A stretch of 64,000 nt of DNA from an uncultured Flavonifractor sp. (GTDB taxonomy: Bacteria; Bacillota; Clostridia; Oscillospirales; Oscillospiraceae), in assembly GCA_947346365.1 (NCBI GenBank), contig CANAAV010000001.1, positions 62,001 through 126,000 on the forward strand, given 5' to 3'. The notes under the pieces were generated by a model. That model was not told where the DNA came from, made no database searches, and saw nothing but the letters and a program-made list of their open reading frames with translations. Positions 1 through 8,700 of the stretch are shown here, piece by piece. Numbering within the stretch: position 1 is the stretch's first letter; each line of letters opens with the position of its first letter. The translations under genes were made by a program, and so were the position numbers.

Positions 1-218
1 CAATGGTGCCCATGGCGGCCTCTATCGTGTCCCAGTGGGGGGCGCGCCTGCCGGCGGCCTACTTGCTGGCCCGCTGGTTTGGACCGGAGGAATTGTATTG
101 GTCCTATCTGATCGGCTGGATTCTGGGTTTGGCAATCTGTCTGGTGTCCTATGGCCGGGGCCGGTGGAAGGACAAATGCGTGGTGGTTCAGCCCCGGGAG
201 AGTTGCGGGGACGGATGA
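1..218 (+). CDS. MATE family efflux transporter, C-terminal fragment
   Basis: This is an open frame entering from the left edge and ending in TGA at 216-218; only about 71 residues are visible. The fragment has a basic, hydrophobic stretch (ARLPAAYLLARWFGPEELYW) followed by a final transmembrane helix and a short basic tail. This resembles the last helix pair of MATE multidrug/Na+ antiporters. The family assignment rests on this short tail and on the general pattern, so it is moderate. A strong hairpin with a T-run follows directly, so the gene is the end of its transcription unit. A complete MATE pump also lies at 38.1 kb. Confidence 0.6.
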   Translation, partial: MVPMAASIVSQWGARLPAAYLLARWFGPEELYWSYLIGWILGLAICLVSYGRGRWKDKCVVVQPRESCGDG

Positions 219-219
219 T

Positions 220-262
220 AAAAAGCCAGGCGCGCCCATGGAGCGGGTGCGTCTGGCTTTTT
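220..262 (+). terminator. Rho-independent terminator after MATE fragment
   Basis: A ten-base arm (AAAAAGCCAG) pairs with CTGGCTTTTT, with further GC pairs inside. The T-run on the plus strand and A-run on the left make it usable from both sides. Confidence 0.8.
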
Positions 263-296
263 AGGGCTGAGTTTGGACGCGGCCGGTGAAAAGAGG

Positions 297-749
297 TCAG
301 CGTACGGCGTCCTTGACGCCGTTTCCAATGTCTCGGGCGGCGTCGCCCACGCCGTCCACTACGCCGCGGGCGATATCGCCGGCGCCCTCAGCGGCGTCCC
401 GGACCATGCGGCCCGCGCTGTCCGCCGCGCCGCGGGCGGCGTTGCTGCCGTTCATGCCGGGAGCGATGCCCCGGATGTTGGTGCTGTCGCCGCTTAAGCC
501 GGAACGTGCCGCCGCGCCTGCGGAACCCACAGAGCCGGACACGCCGGGGTTTGCGCTGTTTTGGGGAGCGCCGCTCTCATTCGGGAGCACGCCGCCGCCG
601 TTTTCCAGTCCGCCGGGAGTGGCGGTGGGCTCCACATTGCCTGCGGGTGTGGGTGTGGGAGTCACATTGGGTGCCTGCGTTTTGGAGCAGCCTGTCAGGG
701 CGGCGGTCAGCGCCAGCCCCAGGCAGAAAAGGGTTAAAGGCTGTTTCAT
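297..749 (-). CDS. Small lipoprotein of unknown function
   Basis: A 150-residue protein starting at ATG 749, chosen because an AGGAGG Shine-Dalgarno lies 8 bases upstream; a longer in-frame start has none. Residues 1-20 form a lipoprotein signal ending in a lipobox (LTGC), so the mature protein would be lipid-anchored at Cys20-22 on the outer face of the membrane. The rest is low-complexity: a Pro/Thr/Gly/Ala/Asn-rich segment, then a C-terminal region with repeating amphipathic pieces of the type GDxARGxVDGVGDAARD, suggestive of a helical 11-mer-like repeat. No enzyme motif was recognised. It is a monocistronic gene between terminators. Confidence 0.7.
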   Translation of the reverse strand: MKQPLTLFCLGLALTAALTGCSKTQAPNVTPTPTPAGNVEPTATPGGLENGGGVLPNESGAPQNSANPGVSGSVGSAGAAARSGLSGDSTNIRGIAPGMNGSNAARGAADSAGRMVRDAAEGAGDIARGVVDGVGDAARDIGNGVKDAVR

Positions 750-1054
750 TGCGTATCCTCCTGTCTCGTTGTGTGCCGAACAGCAGATGTCATCCATCCG
801 TTGTGTAGTATGCGCTGGTGGATATGCTTTACGCCCGGAAAAATTTTAACAGAAACACACACCGGACCGCGTGTATAAGAGCCCAATTTGATAGAGTGCG
901 GCCAGAATCAGTGTTCCATAAATCCAAACCGTTTTTCCTATGTTTCGTGAAAACTTTTGCAATAATCTGTTGCCGGCTTCAGCGGCGGATTATATTTTCC
1001 ATTTTTACCAATCGGGCGGGAGGCTGAGAGTGAACAGGAGTTGATAAAAAAGGG
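750..1054. other. Intergenic region between lipoprotein and Fur/PerR gene
   Basis: About 300 bases between divergent genes. No protein or RNA gene was recognised. It must hold the promoter of the lipoprotein gene on the minus strand, but I see no convincing -35/-10 pair for it. Confidence 0.4.
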
Positions 1055-1083
1055 TTGCGCGAAAGGGAAAAGGATGCTATATT
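1055..1083 (+). promoter_or_regulatory. Promoter of Fur/PerR gene
   Basis: TTGCGC and TATATT are separated by exactly 17 bases, about 50 bases before the start codon. A Fur-type box follows directly. Confidence 0.7.
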
Positions 1084-1088
1084 AATAA

Positions 1089-1103
1089 CAAGAATGATTA
1101 TCA
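1089..1103 (+). promoter_or_regulatory. Fur/Per box
   Basis: CAAGAATGATTATCA matches the 7-1-7 Fur consensus TGATAATNATTATCA at 11 of 14 positions, with the right half perfect. It lies between the -10 element and the start codon of a Fur-family gene, which suggests autorepression. Confidence 0.65.
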
Positions 1104-1130
1104 TAAATTTGAAATACAGAGGAATGACCC

Positions 1131-1514
1131 ATGAATGGTAAGCGCTATTCCCGACAGCGGGAATTGATTTACGAGGCGGTGCTGGGAAGTGACCAGCATC
1201 CCACTGCGGAGATGGTCTTTCAGTGGCTGAAGCCTGAAAATCCCAGCTTGAGCTTGGGGACGGTCTACCGCAATCTGAATTTACTGACGGAGGAAGGGCG
1301 GCTGGTGCGTATGCCCTTCCCAGTAGAGCGGTATGACGCGGATACCCGGCGGCATGTGCATTTTCACTGCGACAAGTGCGGCGGCGTATTTGACATGGAA
1401 CTGCCTTATGACCCGCGGCTGGATGAGCAGGCCTGCCGGGAGAGCGCGCACCAAGTGACGGGGCACAGGATGATGTTTCACGGTTTATGTGTCCACTGTA
1501 AGCAGGTGCATTGA
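1131..1514 (+). CDS. Fur family metal/peroxide regulator (PerR-like)
   Basis: A 127-residue Fur-superfamily repressor. The N-terminal winged helix (about 1-75) contains HPTAEMVF and SLGTVYRNL, the recognition-helix signature of the family. The C-terminal half carries the regulatory metal ligands (RYDAD then HVHFHC) and two CxxC pairs (CDKC, CVHC) that form the structural zinc site. The His/Asp/HxH pattern fits PerR as well as Fur; the sequence alone does not decide between iron and peroxide sensing. It is monocistronic, with a Fur/Per box between its -10 and start, so it probably regulates itself. In anaerobes this regulator usually controls oxygen-defence and iron genes. Confidence 0.9.
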   Translation: MNGKRYSRQRELIYEAVLGSDQHPTAEMVFQWLKPENPSLSLGTVYRNLNLLTEEGRLVRMPFPVERYDADTRRHVHFHCDKCGGVFDMELPYDPRLDEQACRESAHQVTGHRMMFHGLCVHCKQVH

Positions 1515-1521
1515 AAAATAG

Positions 1522-1558
1522 GCCGGGAGGGCTGCCCAGTAAAGGCAGCCCTCCCGGC
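1522..1558 (+). terminator. Long GC hairpin after Fur/PerR gene
   Basis: A 15-bp perfect stem (GCCGGGAGGGCTGCC) with a 7-base loop. No T-run follows, so on its own it is a weak terminator. A second hairpin with T-run lies 36 bases further on. Confidence 0.55.
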
Positions 1559-1593
1559 AGGCATGTTGAAAAGGTCTTCAGCTTTTTTCGATG

Positions 1594-1619
1594 AAACTCC
1601 CCCACAGGGGAGTTTTTTT
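1594..1619 (+). terminator. Rho-independent terminator
   Basis: AAACTCCCC pairs with GGGGAGTTT over a short loop and is followed by T7. It separates the Fur/PerR gene from the convergent tmcAL gene. Confidence 0.85.
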
Positions 1620-1648
1620 GATGGTCTGGCTGCAGGGAGGGAAGAAGG

Positions 1649-2833
1649 CTAACACTGCACCGGAGTGTGGGTCCAGTCTGAGCCGCAGGGGGAGGGGACG
1701 GGAGCACACAGGGCGTATAGGTCGCTGGCGCGGGCTTCCAAGGCAAATAGGGCCTGGGCCTGGGGTGAAAGCCGCTTTACGTGGGCGGGTTTGGTGATGA
1801 TGGGAAGAGAAGCGGCCGTTTTCATCCGCCGCAGAAGGCGTTGGCCCTTTTGACGAAAGCCCAGCACCCGGATATAGAGGGGGGCGGGAGGGCGCTCCGC
1901 CTCTGTAAGTCCCAGAAAGGCGCTGACAGCCAGCCGCCGCAGCCGGGCATGGGAGCAGGATTTGGTTTTTGCCAGGGCGTAAAATTCCTCCAGGCCGGCC
2001 GCCTGCCGCGCGGCGCGGAACAGCCGGGCGGGAAGTCCGGCGGCGGCGCCGCTGTCGGGCAGAGCGGCGAATTGCTCCACAGTCATCGTCCGCAGCCGGG
2101 CCAGAATGGCCCGCTCCACTGGGACGAGGCTGGCGGGTTCTCCCAGGGTATTCAGGCTGCCGGGGGGCATCAGCTCTGTCGCCGTCTCCCGCGCTCCGGA
2201 GCGCAGCAGGCGGCGGATCTGGGTGGCGGAGGCAAAGCCCCCGTGCGCTTCCCAGCTATGGTGCTGCGCCCCGCGGCGGGGAATGGCCAACGCCTGGAGG
2301 GGCAGACGCTGGGCTTGGATGGCCCGTAGGTATTCCACCCCCAGATTGTTGTTGGGATGGGCCAGGCAGCTCCCGGCCGGGCCCAGGCAGGCCTCGGCCG
2401 CCGCCTGTCTAGCGGCGGCGAAGGGCGTACCCTCCGCCAGACGGAGAGAGAGGGCCGCCCGAAAGGCCGCCGTGTCCAGACACTCCGCCGCGGCCTGAAG
2501 GGGAGCGAGATCGCCCGCCTCACTGCCAAAGGAGAGCGTGTCCACAACGCCGGCCGCCGCCAGCGTGGCGGTTCCCCCCTGGGCGAAACGCTCCGCCGTA
2601 GACAGAGCCCAGGGGAGGGGAAGCTCAATCACCAGGTCCGCCCCGCCGGCCAGGGCCAGAGCCGCGCGGCGCCACTTACTGGCGCAAGCGCAGTCCGCCC
2701 GCTGGGTCCAGTGACCAGACATGCAGCACACCACGGCGCAGTCCTCCCCCAGCCGCTGCCGGGTGGCGGCGATATGCCACGCGTGGCCCAAGTGAAAGGG
2801 ATCGTATTCACAGATAATGCCGGCTGTCTTCAT
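1649..2833 (-). CDS. tmcAL: tRNA(Met) cytidine acetate ligase TmcAL
   Basis: A 394-residue enzyme (B. subtilis YlbM family) that uses acetate and ATP to form N4-acetylcytidine at the wobble base of elongator tRNA-Met. The N-terminus reads AGIICEYDPFHLGHAWH, containing the nucleotidyltransferase HxGH motif (FHLGH) that activates acetate as acetyl-AMP; further family blocks are VVCCMSGHWTQRADCA and ADLVIELPLPWALSTAERFAQG. The start at ATG 2833 is set by a GGAGGG seven bases upstream. A longer frame reaches 2893 but lacks this. It is divergent from ackA, a notable pairing because TmcAL consumes acetate and AckA makes it, although such adjacency may be incidental. Confidence 0.93.
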   Translation of the reverse strand: MKTAGIICEYDPFHLGHAWHIAATRQRLGEDCAVVCCMSGHWTQRADCACASKWRRAALALAGGADLVIELPLPWALSTAERFAQGGTATLAAAGVVDTLSFGSEAGDLAPLQAAAECLDTAAFRAALSLRLAEGTPFAAARQAAAEACLGPAGSCLAHPNNNLGVEYLRAIQAQRLPLQALAIPRRGAQHHSWEAHGGFASATQIRRLLRSGARETATELMPPGSLNTLGEPASLVPVERAILARLRTMTVEQFAALPDSGAAAGLPARLFRAARQAAGLEEFYALAKTKSCSHARLRRLAVSAFLGLTEAERPPAPLYIRVLGFRQKGQRLLRRMKTAASLPIITKPAHVKRLSPQAQALFALEARASDLYALCAPVPSPCGSDWTHTPVQC

Positions 2834-2902
2834 CGTGTGCCCTCCAGAGCGGCTGGTGCGAAATAAGAATAAAAAATTTCCGCTGATTTGCAAAATTGTG
2901 GG

Positions 2903-2931
2903 TTGTTCTTTCAGGAAAAAAGTACTAGAAT
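2903..2931 (+). promoter_or_regulatory. Promoter of ackA
   Basis: TTGTTC and TAGAAT are 17 bases apart, 88 bases before the ackA start. A long untranslated leader follows. Confidence 0.6.
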
Positions 2932-3018
2932 GAAATACAGAGTTTACCTTCCCATTTTACTATGGGAACGATGGGGATACAAGAGCTATCCCACAAATCT
3001 AAAGGAGAGATTATCAAC

Positions 3019-4221
3019 ATGAAAGTTCTGGTCATCAACGCAGGCAGCTCCTCTCTGAAGTATCAGCTGATGGATACCGATACCCGGGACGTGCTGGCCA
3101 AGGGCCTGTGCGAGCGCATCGGCATTGACGGGCGCCTGACCCATAAGGTGCCCGCCAAGGACCTCAAGCACGAGGCGGAGATCCCCATGCCCACCCATGC
3201 AGAGGCCATCCAGTCGGTGCTGGACGCTCTCATGAGCGAGGCGCACGGGGTGATCCGCTCGGTCTCTGAGATCGACGCAGTAGGCCACCGGGTCGTCCAT
3301 GGCGGCGAGGAGTTTGCCGGGTCTGTGTTCATTGACGGCGCGGTGATGAACGCCCTGGAGAAGTGCATTCCTTTGGCTCCTCTGCACAATCCCGCCAATA
3401 TCACCGGCATCCGGGCCTGCCAGAAGGTAATGCCCAGCGTGCCCATGGTGGGCGTGTTTGATACGGCATTCCACCAGACTATGCCTGAGCGGGCGTATCT
3501 CTACGCCCTGCCTTATGAGTACTATGAGAAGGATCAGGTCCGCCGCTACGGCTTCCACGGCACCTCCCACCGCTATGTGTCCGGCCGGGCCGCCGCCATG
3601 CTGGGCCGTCCCATTGAGGAGCTGAAGATCATCACCTGCCACCTGGGCAACGGCTCCTCTATCGCTGCTGTAGACGGGGGAAAGAGCGTGGACACTTCCA
3701 TGGGATTCACCCCTCTGGCCGGCCTGCCCATGGGCACCCGTTCCGGCGATTTGGACGCGGGCATTATGGAGTATCTGATGAATAAATATCATATGGATAT
3801 TAAGGAAATGCTCAATGTTCTTAATAAAAAATCCGGTGTGCTGGGCATCTCCGGCGTGTCCTCCGACTTCCGGGATTTGGATGACGCCGCCGCCAAGGGC
3901 AACTGCCGGGCGGCTCTAGCTGTGGATGTGTTCAACTATAACGTGAAAAAGCTCATCGGCGCGTATGCCGCTGCGATGGGCGGGGTAGACGCCATTGTCT
4001 TTACCGCTGGTGTGGGTGAGAACGCCGCCTCCAACCGGATGGCGATTGCCTCCGGCTTGGAGTTCATGGGCGTGGAGATGGACGAGGCGGCCAACAATGT
4101 CCGGGGGAAGGAGACTGTGATTTCCGCCGCCGGCTCCAAGGTAAAGGTGCTGCTCATCCCCACCGACGAGGAGCTCATGATCGCCATGGATACCGCTGAG
4201 ATCGTCAGCGGAATGAAGTAA
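3019..4221 (+). CDS. ackA: Acetate kinase
   Basis: A 400-residue acetate kinase (acetyl phosphate + ADP to acetate + ATP), the substrate-level ATP step of acetate fermentation in the cytoplasm. Both family signatures are present: [14 protein letters not shown] at the N-terminus and a mid-protein [15 protein letters not shown]; the catalytic and nucleotide loops [14 protein letters not shown] and MGTRSGDLD are intact. The start at ATG 3019 follows AAAGGAGA at the right distance; an upstream in-frame ATG at 2962 has no ribosome site. No phosphotransacetylase gene is adjacent. A 23-bp perfect hairpin ends the unit. Confidence 0.97.
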   Translation: MKVLVINAGSSSLKYQLMDTDTRDVLAKGLCERIGIDGRLTHKVPAKDLKHEAEIPMPTHAEAIQSVLDALMSEAHGVIRSVSEIDAVGHRVVHGGEEFAGSVFIDGAVMNALEKCIPLAPLHNPANITGIRACQKVMPSVPMVGVFDTAFHQTMPERAYLYALPYEYYEKDQVRRYGFHGTSHRYVSGRAAAMLGRPIEELKIITCHLGNGSSIAAVDGGKSVDTSMGFTPLAGLPMGTRSGDLDAGIMEYLMNKYHMDIKEMLNVLNKKSGVLGISGVSSDFRDLDDAAAKGNCRAALAVDVFNYNVKKLIGAYAAAMGGVDAIVFTAGVGENAASNRMAIASGLEFMGVEMDEAANNVRGKETVISAAGSKVKVLLIPTDEELMIAMDTAEIVSGMK

Positions 4222-4292
4222 GCAGGGGACGGCGCGGGCCGCGCAGCTGCGAGCGGTCCCAGCAGGGTGAGCTTGCAGGTCTCCGGAATAGG

Positions 4293-4345
4293 ACGTAAAA
4301 CAGCCCCAGATTGAGTTGCCCGCTCAATCTGGGGCTGTTTTACGT
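4293..4345 (+). terminator. 23-bp perfect hairpin terminator after ackA
   Basis: The arms beginning ACGTAAAACAGCCCCAGATT pair perfectly over 23 bp around a 7-base loop. The outer TTTTA/TAAAA bases give U-tracts on both strands, so it probably serves both ackA and the convergent SLH gene. Confidence 0.8.
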
Positions 4346-4428
4346 GCATATAAGAGCCCAGGCCCTATCTGAAACAGGCCAAAACGCCCAAAGACGGGTT
4401 CAGCAGTTTTAGGTTGGAATAAACACCG

Positions 4429-5787
4429 CTATTGAGCGATCTGCCGGCAGAAACGCATGAGAATTGCCGCAGCCTGGGAACGAGTAGCCTGTCCCCTGGG
4501 AGAGAGCGTTGTAGCGCTGGTGCCGGTGATCAGCTGCTCGGCATTGGCCCACTGCATGGCCTGCTGGGCGTAAAGCCCGATCTCCCCGGCGTCGGCATAG
4601 CCGGACAGGCTGGTTCGGGCGCTGGCGCTGTAGTGCTTATACTGGACATAGCGGTGGAGGATGACCGCCATCTGTTCCCGGGTAATCGGGTCGTTGGGGC
4701 CGAAGCGCCCGTCGCCATAGCCCTCTATTACGCCGCTGGCGGAGGCCCAGGCCACGGCAGAGGAGTAGTATTCCCCCTCCGGTACATCCAGGAACCGGGA
4801 CAGACTGGCGGCGGGGCTGCCCTCCAGACGGTAAAGAATCGTGACAATCATACCGCGGGTAACAGGCTCGCCGGGACCGAAATACTGCGCCCCGATGCCA
4901 TTCATCAGTCCCTGGTGGTGGGCATAGAACACGGCCTCCCAGAACCAGTCGTCTTCTTTTACATCCAGATAGGGCAGACCGCCCCAGGTGTCGTAGTCCA
5001 CGCCTCCGGACTGATCGGGAAACGTCTCCGGGCGGTGGAACTCCGCCTGGATTTCTACCCGGGCGCGGGGCATCGAGAAGGTGAAAATGCCGTCCCCACG
5101 GTTTTGGAGCTCCAGGTCCGTCCCGGCGCTGTCCACGACCGTTAGCCGGCCGAGGATATAGCCGGAGTCGGGGGTTGTAGCGACCGTGACCGTCTCGCCA
5201 CGTTGGGCGCGGGAGGGGGAGACCTGTACGCTGCCGTGGTCCGCGCCGTTTACGTCTATTCGGTGGTAATCATTCTCTCCGGAGCTGGAGCCGCCGGAAC
5301 CGGAACTGCCGGAGCTTCCGGCAGTTCCACCGGAGGAGCGCTCCTCCAGATCTACTAAGGTACGGTCGGCGCCGGAATAGGGTCGCAGGCCGGGATCTAA
5401 GAGAGTCAGCCGGATTTGGTCCGGCAGGTCCAGCGGCGTTTCAGCTTCCAGAGTTCCCAGCGCTGCCCGGCCTTTGTCCCCCAGGGGGCGACCGGCGCCG
5501 GGCAGCAGGTAGATGCGCACGGTGGTCCGCCCGCAGTCTGTCTCTGTCTGGCACAGGGCATAGGCTTCTGTGTCCCAGGGAATGAAGTCAGCTTCTGGAT
5601 ATGTGCTGGGGAGAACCAGCTCCAGCTGTACGCCATATACCCGGCTGTCCAGCCCCTCCAAAGTCAGTGCGGCGGAGCTGTCACCGGAAAAACGGCAGGC
5701 GACGCTGGGGCCTGCCGCGGCGCTTGCCGCCGGGAAAAGGCTGGAGAGCAGGCAGAGGGCCAGCAAATACCGTATAGGCTTGATCAT
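4429..5787 (-). CDS. SLH-anchored surface protein with cohesin-like N-terminal domain
   Basis: A 452-residue exported protein. Residues 1-24 form a signal peptide ending AASA. Residues about 28-150 form a beta-rich domain (VYGVQLELVLPSTYP, TTVRIYLLPGAGRPLGDKG, AALGTLEAETP, IRLTLLDPGL) with the strand pattern and the G-x-LGTL block typical of cohesins; this is my reading, not a proven match. A Ser/Gly linker (about 152-168) leads to a beta-repeat domain (about 172-252). Three SLH modules (about 262-450; for example YGDGRFGPNDPITREQMAVI) end the protein and should bind cell-wall polymer. Its ATG overlaps the stop of the upstream M60 peptidase gene by 4 bases, so the two are translated together. 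The probable role is surface scaffold or anchor for that peptidase. Confidence 0.75.
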   Translation of the reverse strand: MIKPIRYLLALCLLSSLFPAASAAAGPSVACRFSGDSSAALTLEGLDSRVYGVQLELVLPSTYPEADFIPWDTEAYALCQTETDCGRTTVRIYLLPGAGRPLGDKGRAALGTLEAETPLDLPDQIRLTLLDPGLRPYSGADRTLVDLEERSSGGTAGSSGSSGSGGSSSGENDYHRIDVNGADHGSVQVSPSRAQRGETVTVATTPDSGYILGRLTVVDSAGTDLELQNRGDGIFTFSMPRARVEIQAEFHRPETFPDQSGGVDYDTWGGLPYLDVKEDDWFWEAVFYAHHQGLMNGIGAQYFGPGEPVTRGMIVTILYRLEGSPAASLSRFLDVPEGEYYSSAVAWASASGVIEGYGDGRFGPNDPITREQMAVILHRYVQYKHYSASARTSLSGYADAGEIGLYAQQAMQWANAEQLITGTSATTLSPRGQATRSQAAAILMRFCRQIAQ

Positions 5788-8700
5788 TGGGCCGTATCCT
5801 CCGTGCGGATCACCACAGCGGGCAGGTCCGCGCCGCCAGGGCTGGCGATCCAGCGGGTGGAGGCGGTCATGTGCTGGCTGTCGGGATTTTGAGGATCGGC
5901 GGTGCGGAAGATCTGCGCCTGAATTTGGCTGGGCAGCAGGTTCACGCCGCTACAGCTGCTCTGCTGCTGCAGCTCGGCCTCCTGCTGGACATTGGGCACG
6001 AAAAGGAAGAGACCGTCGCTGATGTCGCTGACCTGCTGGTCGGCGGGGATTTCGGCAAATAGATAGGTGTCTCCGGAGAGGTAGCGCTCCTCCTCGGTGG
6101 GAAGGGCACCGTCGTCTTCGGTGATGGCGGTTTGTGTGAAGCGGCCCAGGATCTTAATGGTGCAGAACAGCGGGTCGCCCCGGTAGTTGCCGGCGATTAC
6201 CAGCGTGCCGGCGGGAAGGACCCGGTCGCCCACGTCCAGGGGCGCCGCCAGACGGCCCACGCCGCCGCCTTCCAGGAAGGAGATGTCGTCCTCGGCATAG
6301 CTGACCAGGCGGATGTCTCCGTTTGGCACGGAGGAGGGAATTCCGGTGATGACGACGCTTTTGGCGTCATAGGTCCAGATGCGGGTGTCCTGGGTTCCGG
6401 CGGCGCCGGGCTTGTTGAAGTAGGTGAGATAGCCGCCGTCTGTGGACAGATTGTCCGCACTGAACGTTCCGGTGCGGGCGGTGACGGTGCGGGTAACGGG
6501 CTGACCTTGTTCTCCGGTGAATGCAGCGGTGATGCTGATGGAATACGCTCCGGATGTGGGACGGCCTGTCCCGGTGAGCTTCAGGCCGGAGATGGGGGTG
6601 GCCTGGGGGAAGGTGATGGTCACGGTATCTCCGCTGCGGGTCATCGTGTAAGCACTGGCGTCCACCAGCTTATCATAGGCCACCCGGAGCTGCCCGGCTG
6701 AACCCACTGCAATCTGATAGCCCAGGGTATCGTATGCGGCCACAGTGTACTCATACGTCCGGTGGTTGGCCGAGCCGATGACATCGGTATAGGTGGCTTG
6801 GGTGGTAAAGCCGATGGGCACGCCGTTGCGGCGGATCTCGTAGCCCTGGACCTGCCCGGTAATGGAGGGCGTGATGGTGAGAAGCACCTGGTTATCCCCT
6901 TGGAGGGCGGCGCTGACCGCTACGGAGCCGACAGAGCGGCTCTTGCCCGACAGGGCGTCCCGGCGGCTCTGATCGCTGAGATACCAGACGGCCCGCTCCT
7001 CCTTGGGATAGGAGGCCAGCTTTGTGCGGGCGCTCTGGCTAAGGACCATGCCCCAGCGGGTGAAGAAGCCGCTCAGGTCTTTTCCGGCCACCCCGGCGGC
7101 GGTGAGGGCCACCTTGTCGTCATAGGAAGACGCGCCGTTAAAGTATGTCCCCGCTTTCCAGGCTTTGAAGAAGCGGTTGTAAAAATCCATGGGATTTTGG
7201 TCCAGGTCATAGGCCAGGTGAAGCTGCCAATACATGCCCAGCTGTACAAATACGTCGTTGGACGCGCCGGGATAGCCCTGAGCTGTCTTAGTGAAGATGC
7301 GCTCGTATTTGCCGCTGGTCTCCAGGCGGGAGGGAAGAATTCCAAGGCCGCCGTCATAGGTCTGGACCATAATGGCATAGATGTTGTTAGTGATCTCCGC
7401 CCTGCCTAGCTTGTCCATGTTGTGGCCGATTTCGTGGGCGATACCCCAGCCAAAAAGCTCATTGGCACGGGCGCCCGGCTTCAGCTGGCTGATGGGCCTG
7501 CCGCACACCATGCCGCCGCAGGAGCCGTAGCCGATGCCGATGTGGTTCCCGGCGGCGTACATGAACGCGCCGGAAAACATCGTCATGCAGCGGATATTCT
7601 GGCGGGACTGCATGTCGTTTTTTTCATAGGTATTGTCGATACCCTGGGTGGTTTTGCAGATGTGCATCACATCCTCCCAAGCCAGGATGCTGTTGTAGAT
7701 GGTGTCTACCTGTTCTTCCACGCCGCTTTTTCCAGCGCTGCCCAGCACCGCTGCGGCGGGGAGGGAGAGGAGCACCGTGGGCGTGGCGATTTCGGTGACG
7801 TTCAGACATTGGGTCAATTTATTGTGGCCGGAGATGCCAATCTGGATGACGTATGACTGCAGTTGCTGGACGTAATCCTGGATGGCCTGCCTGCGGGCGG
7901 CCTCTTCCATGCCGTACCAGCGGGACAGGTCCAGCAGGGGGATGTCTACGGCCCGCCGCACGTGCAGTCTAATCCCCTCAGGGCTGCCGCCGCTGTAGGT
8001 AAAGTAGAGGCTGCCTCCTCTAGAGGCGGTTCCATTGCCGATTTGAGGGACAATGAGCACGTTGCGCCCATTCTCAACCGTGCCGATCTCAGCGCGCCAG
8101 GCGGAGGCCTCGGCGTTGAACTGACTGGCATAGAGGGTCACTTTTTGTCCGGCTGGGATACCGCTGGCGTAGAGGGTGATTTCCTGTCCGGCCCGGGCGG
8201 CCACCCCCAGGGGCTGAAGGTCGCTGCCACCCTGCTGATAGCGGCTGTCGGCGCCGCTGCTGCGGGATTCTACGCCGTTGAGGATCACGCCGGCGCTTTT
8301 GCCGCCGTTGAGCAGCTCTTCGGCCAGGGTGAGCTCATCTTCCATGGCCTGGGGATAGAGGTAGTAATTTCCCTCCTGGCCGAGCCGGGTGCGCAGGGTG
8401 TCGATCCGGGCCTGATCCACTCCGGCGGAGAGCTTGGTGCGCAGGCTATCGGTGAACAGGGCGGAAATATCCCGGTCCAGGGTCCGGCTCTCATCGTAGG
8501 GCAGGAACATCAGCTCCGACAGGCTCACCGCGGTATAGGCCCGCTGTTCGATAGTGACGGCGATTTTCACCACGCCTTTGACCGGTTCGAAAGGGAGCAC
8601 GGCAAAGCGGGTGGCGGCGGGGTCGTTGCGTACGCTGGGCCAGGTGTGGGTATCGGCGGATCCGCCCCAGTTTCCGTTAGGGGCAATGAGGGTGCCGGGG

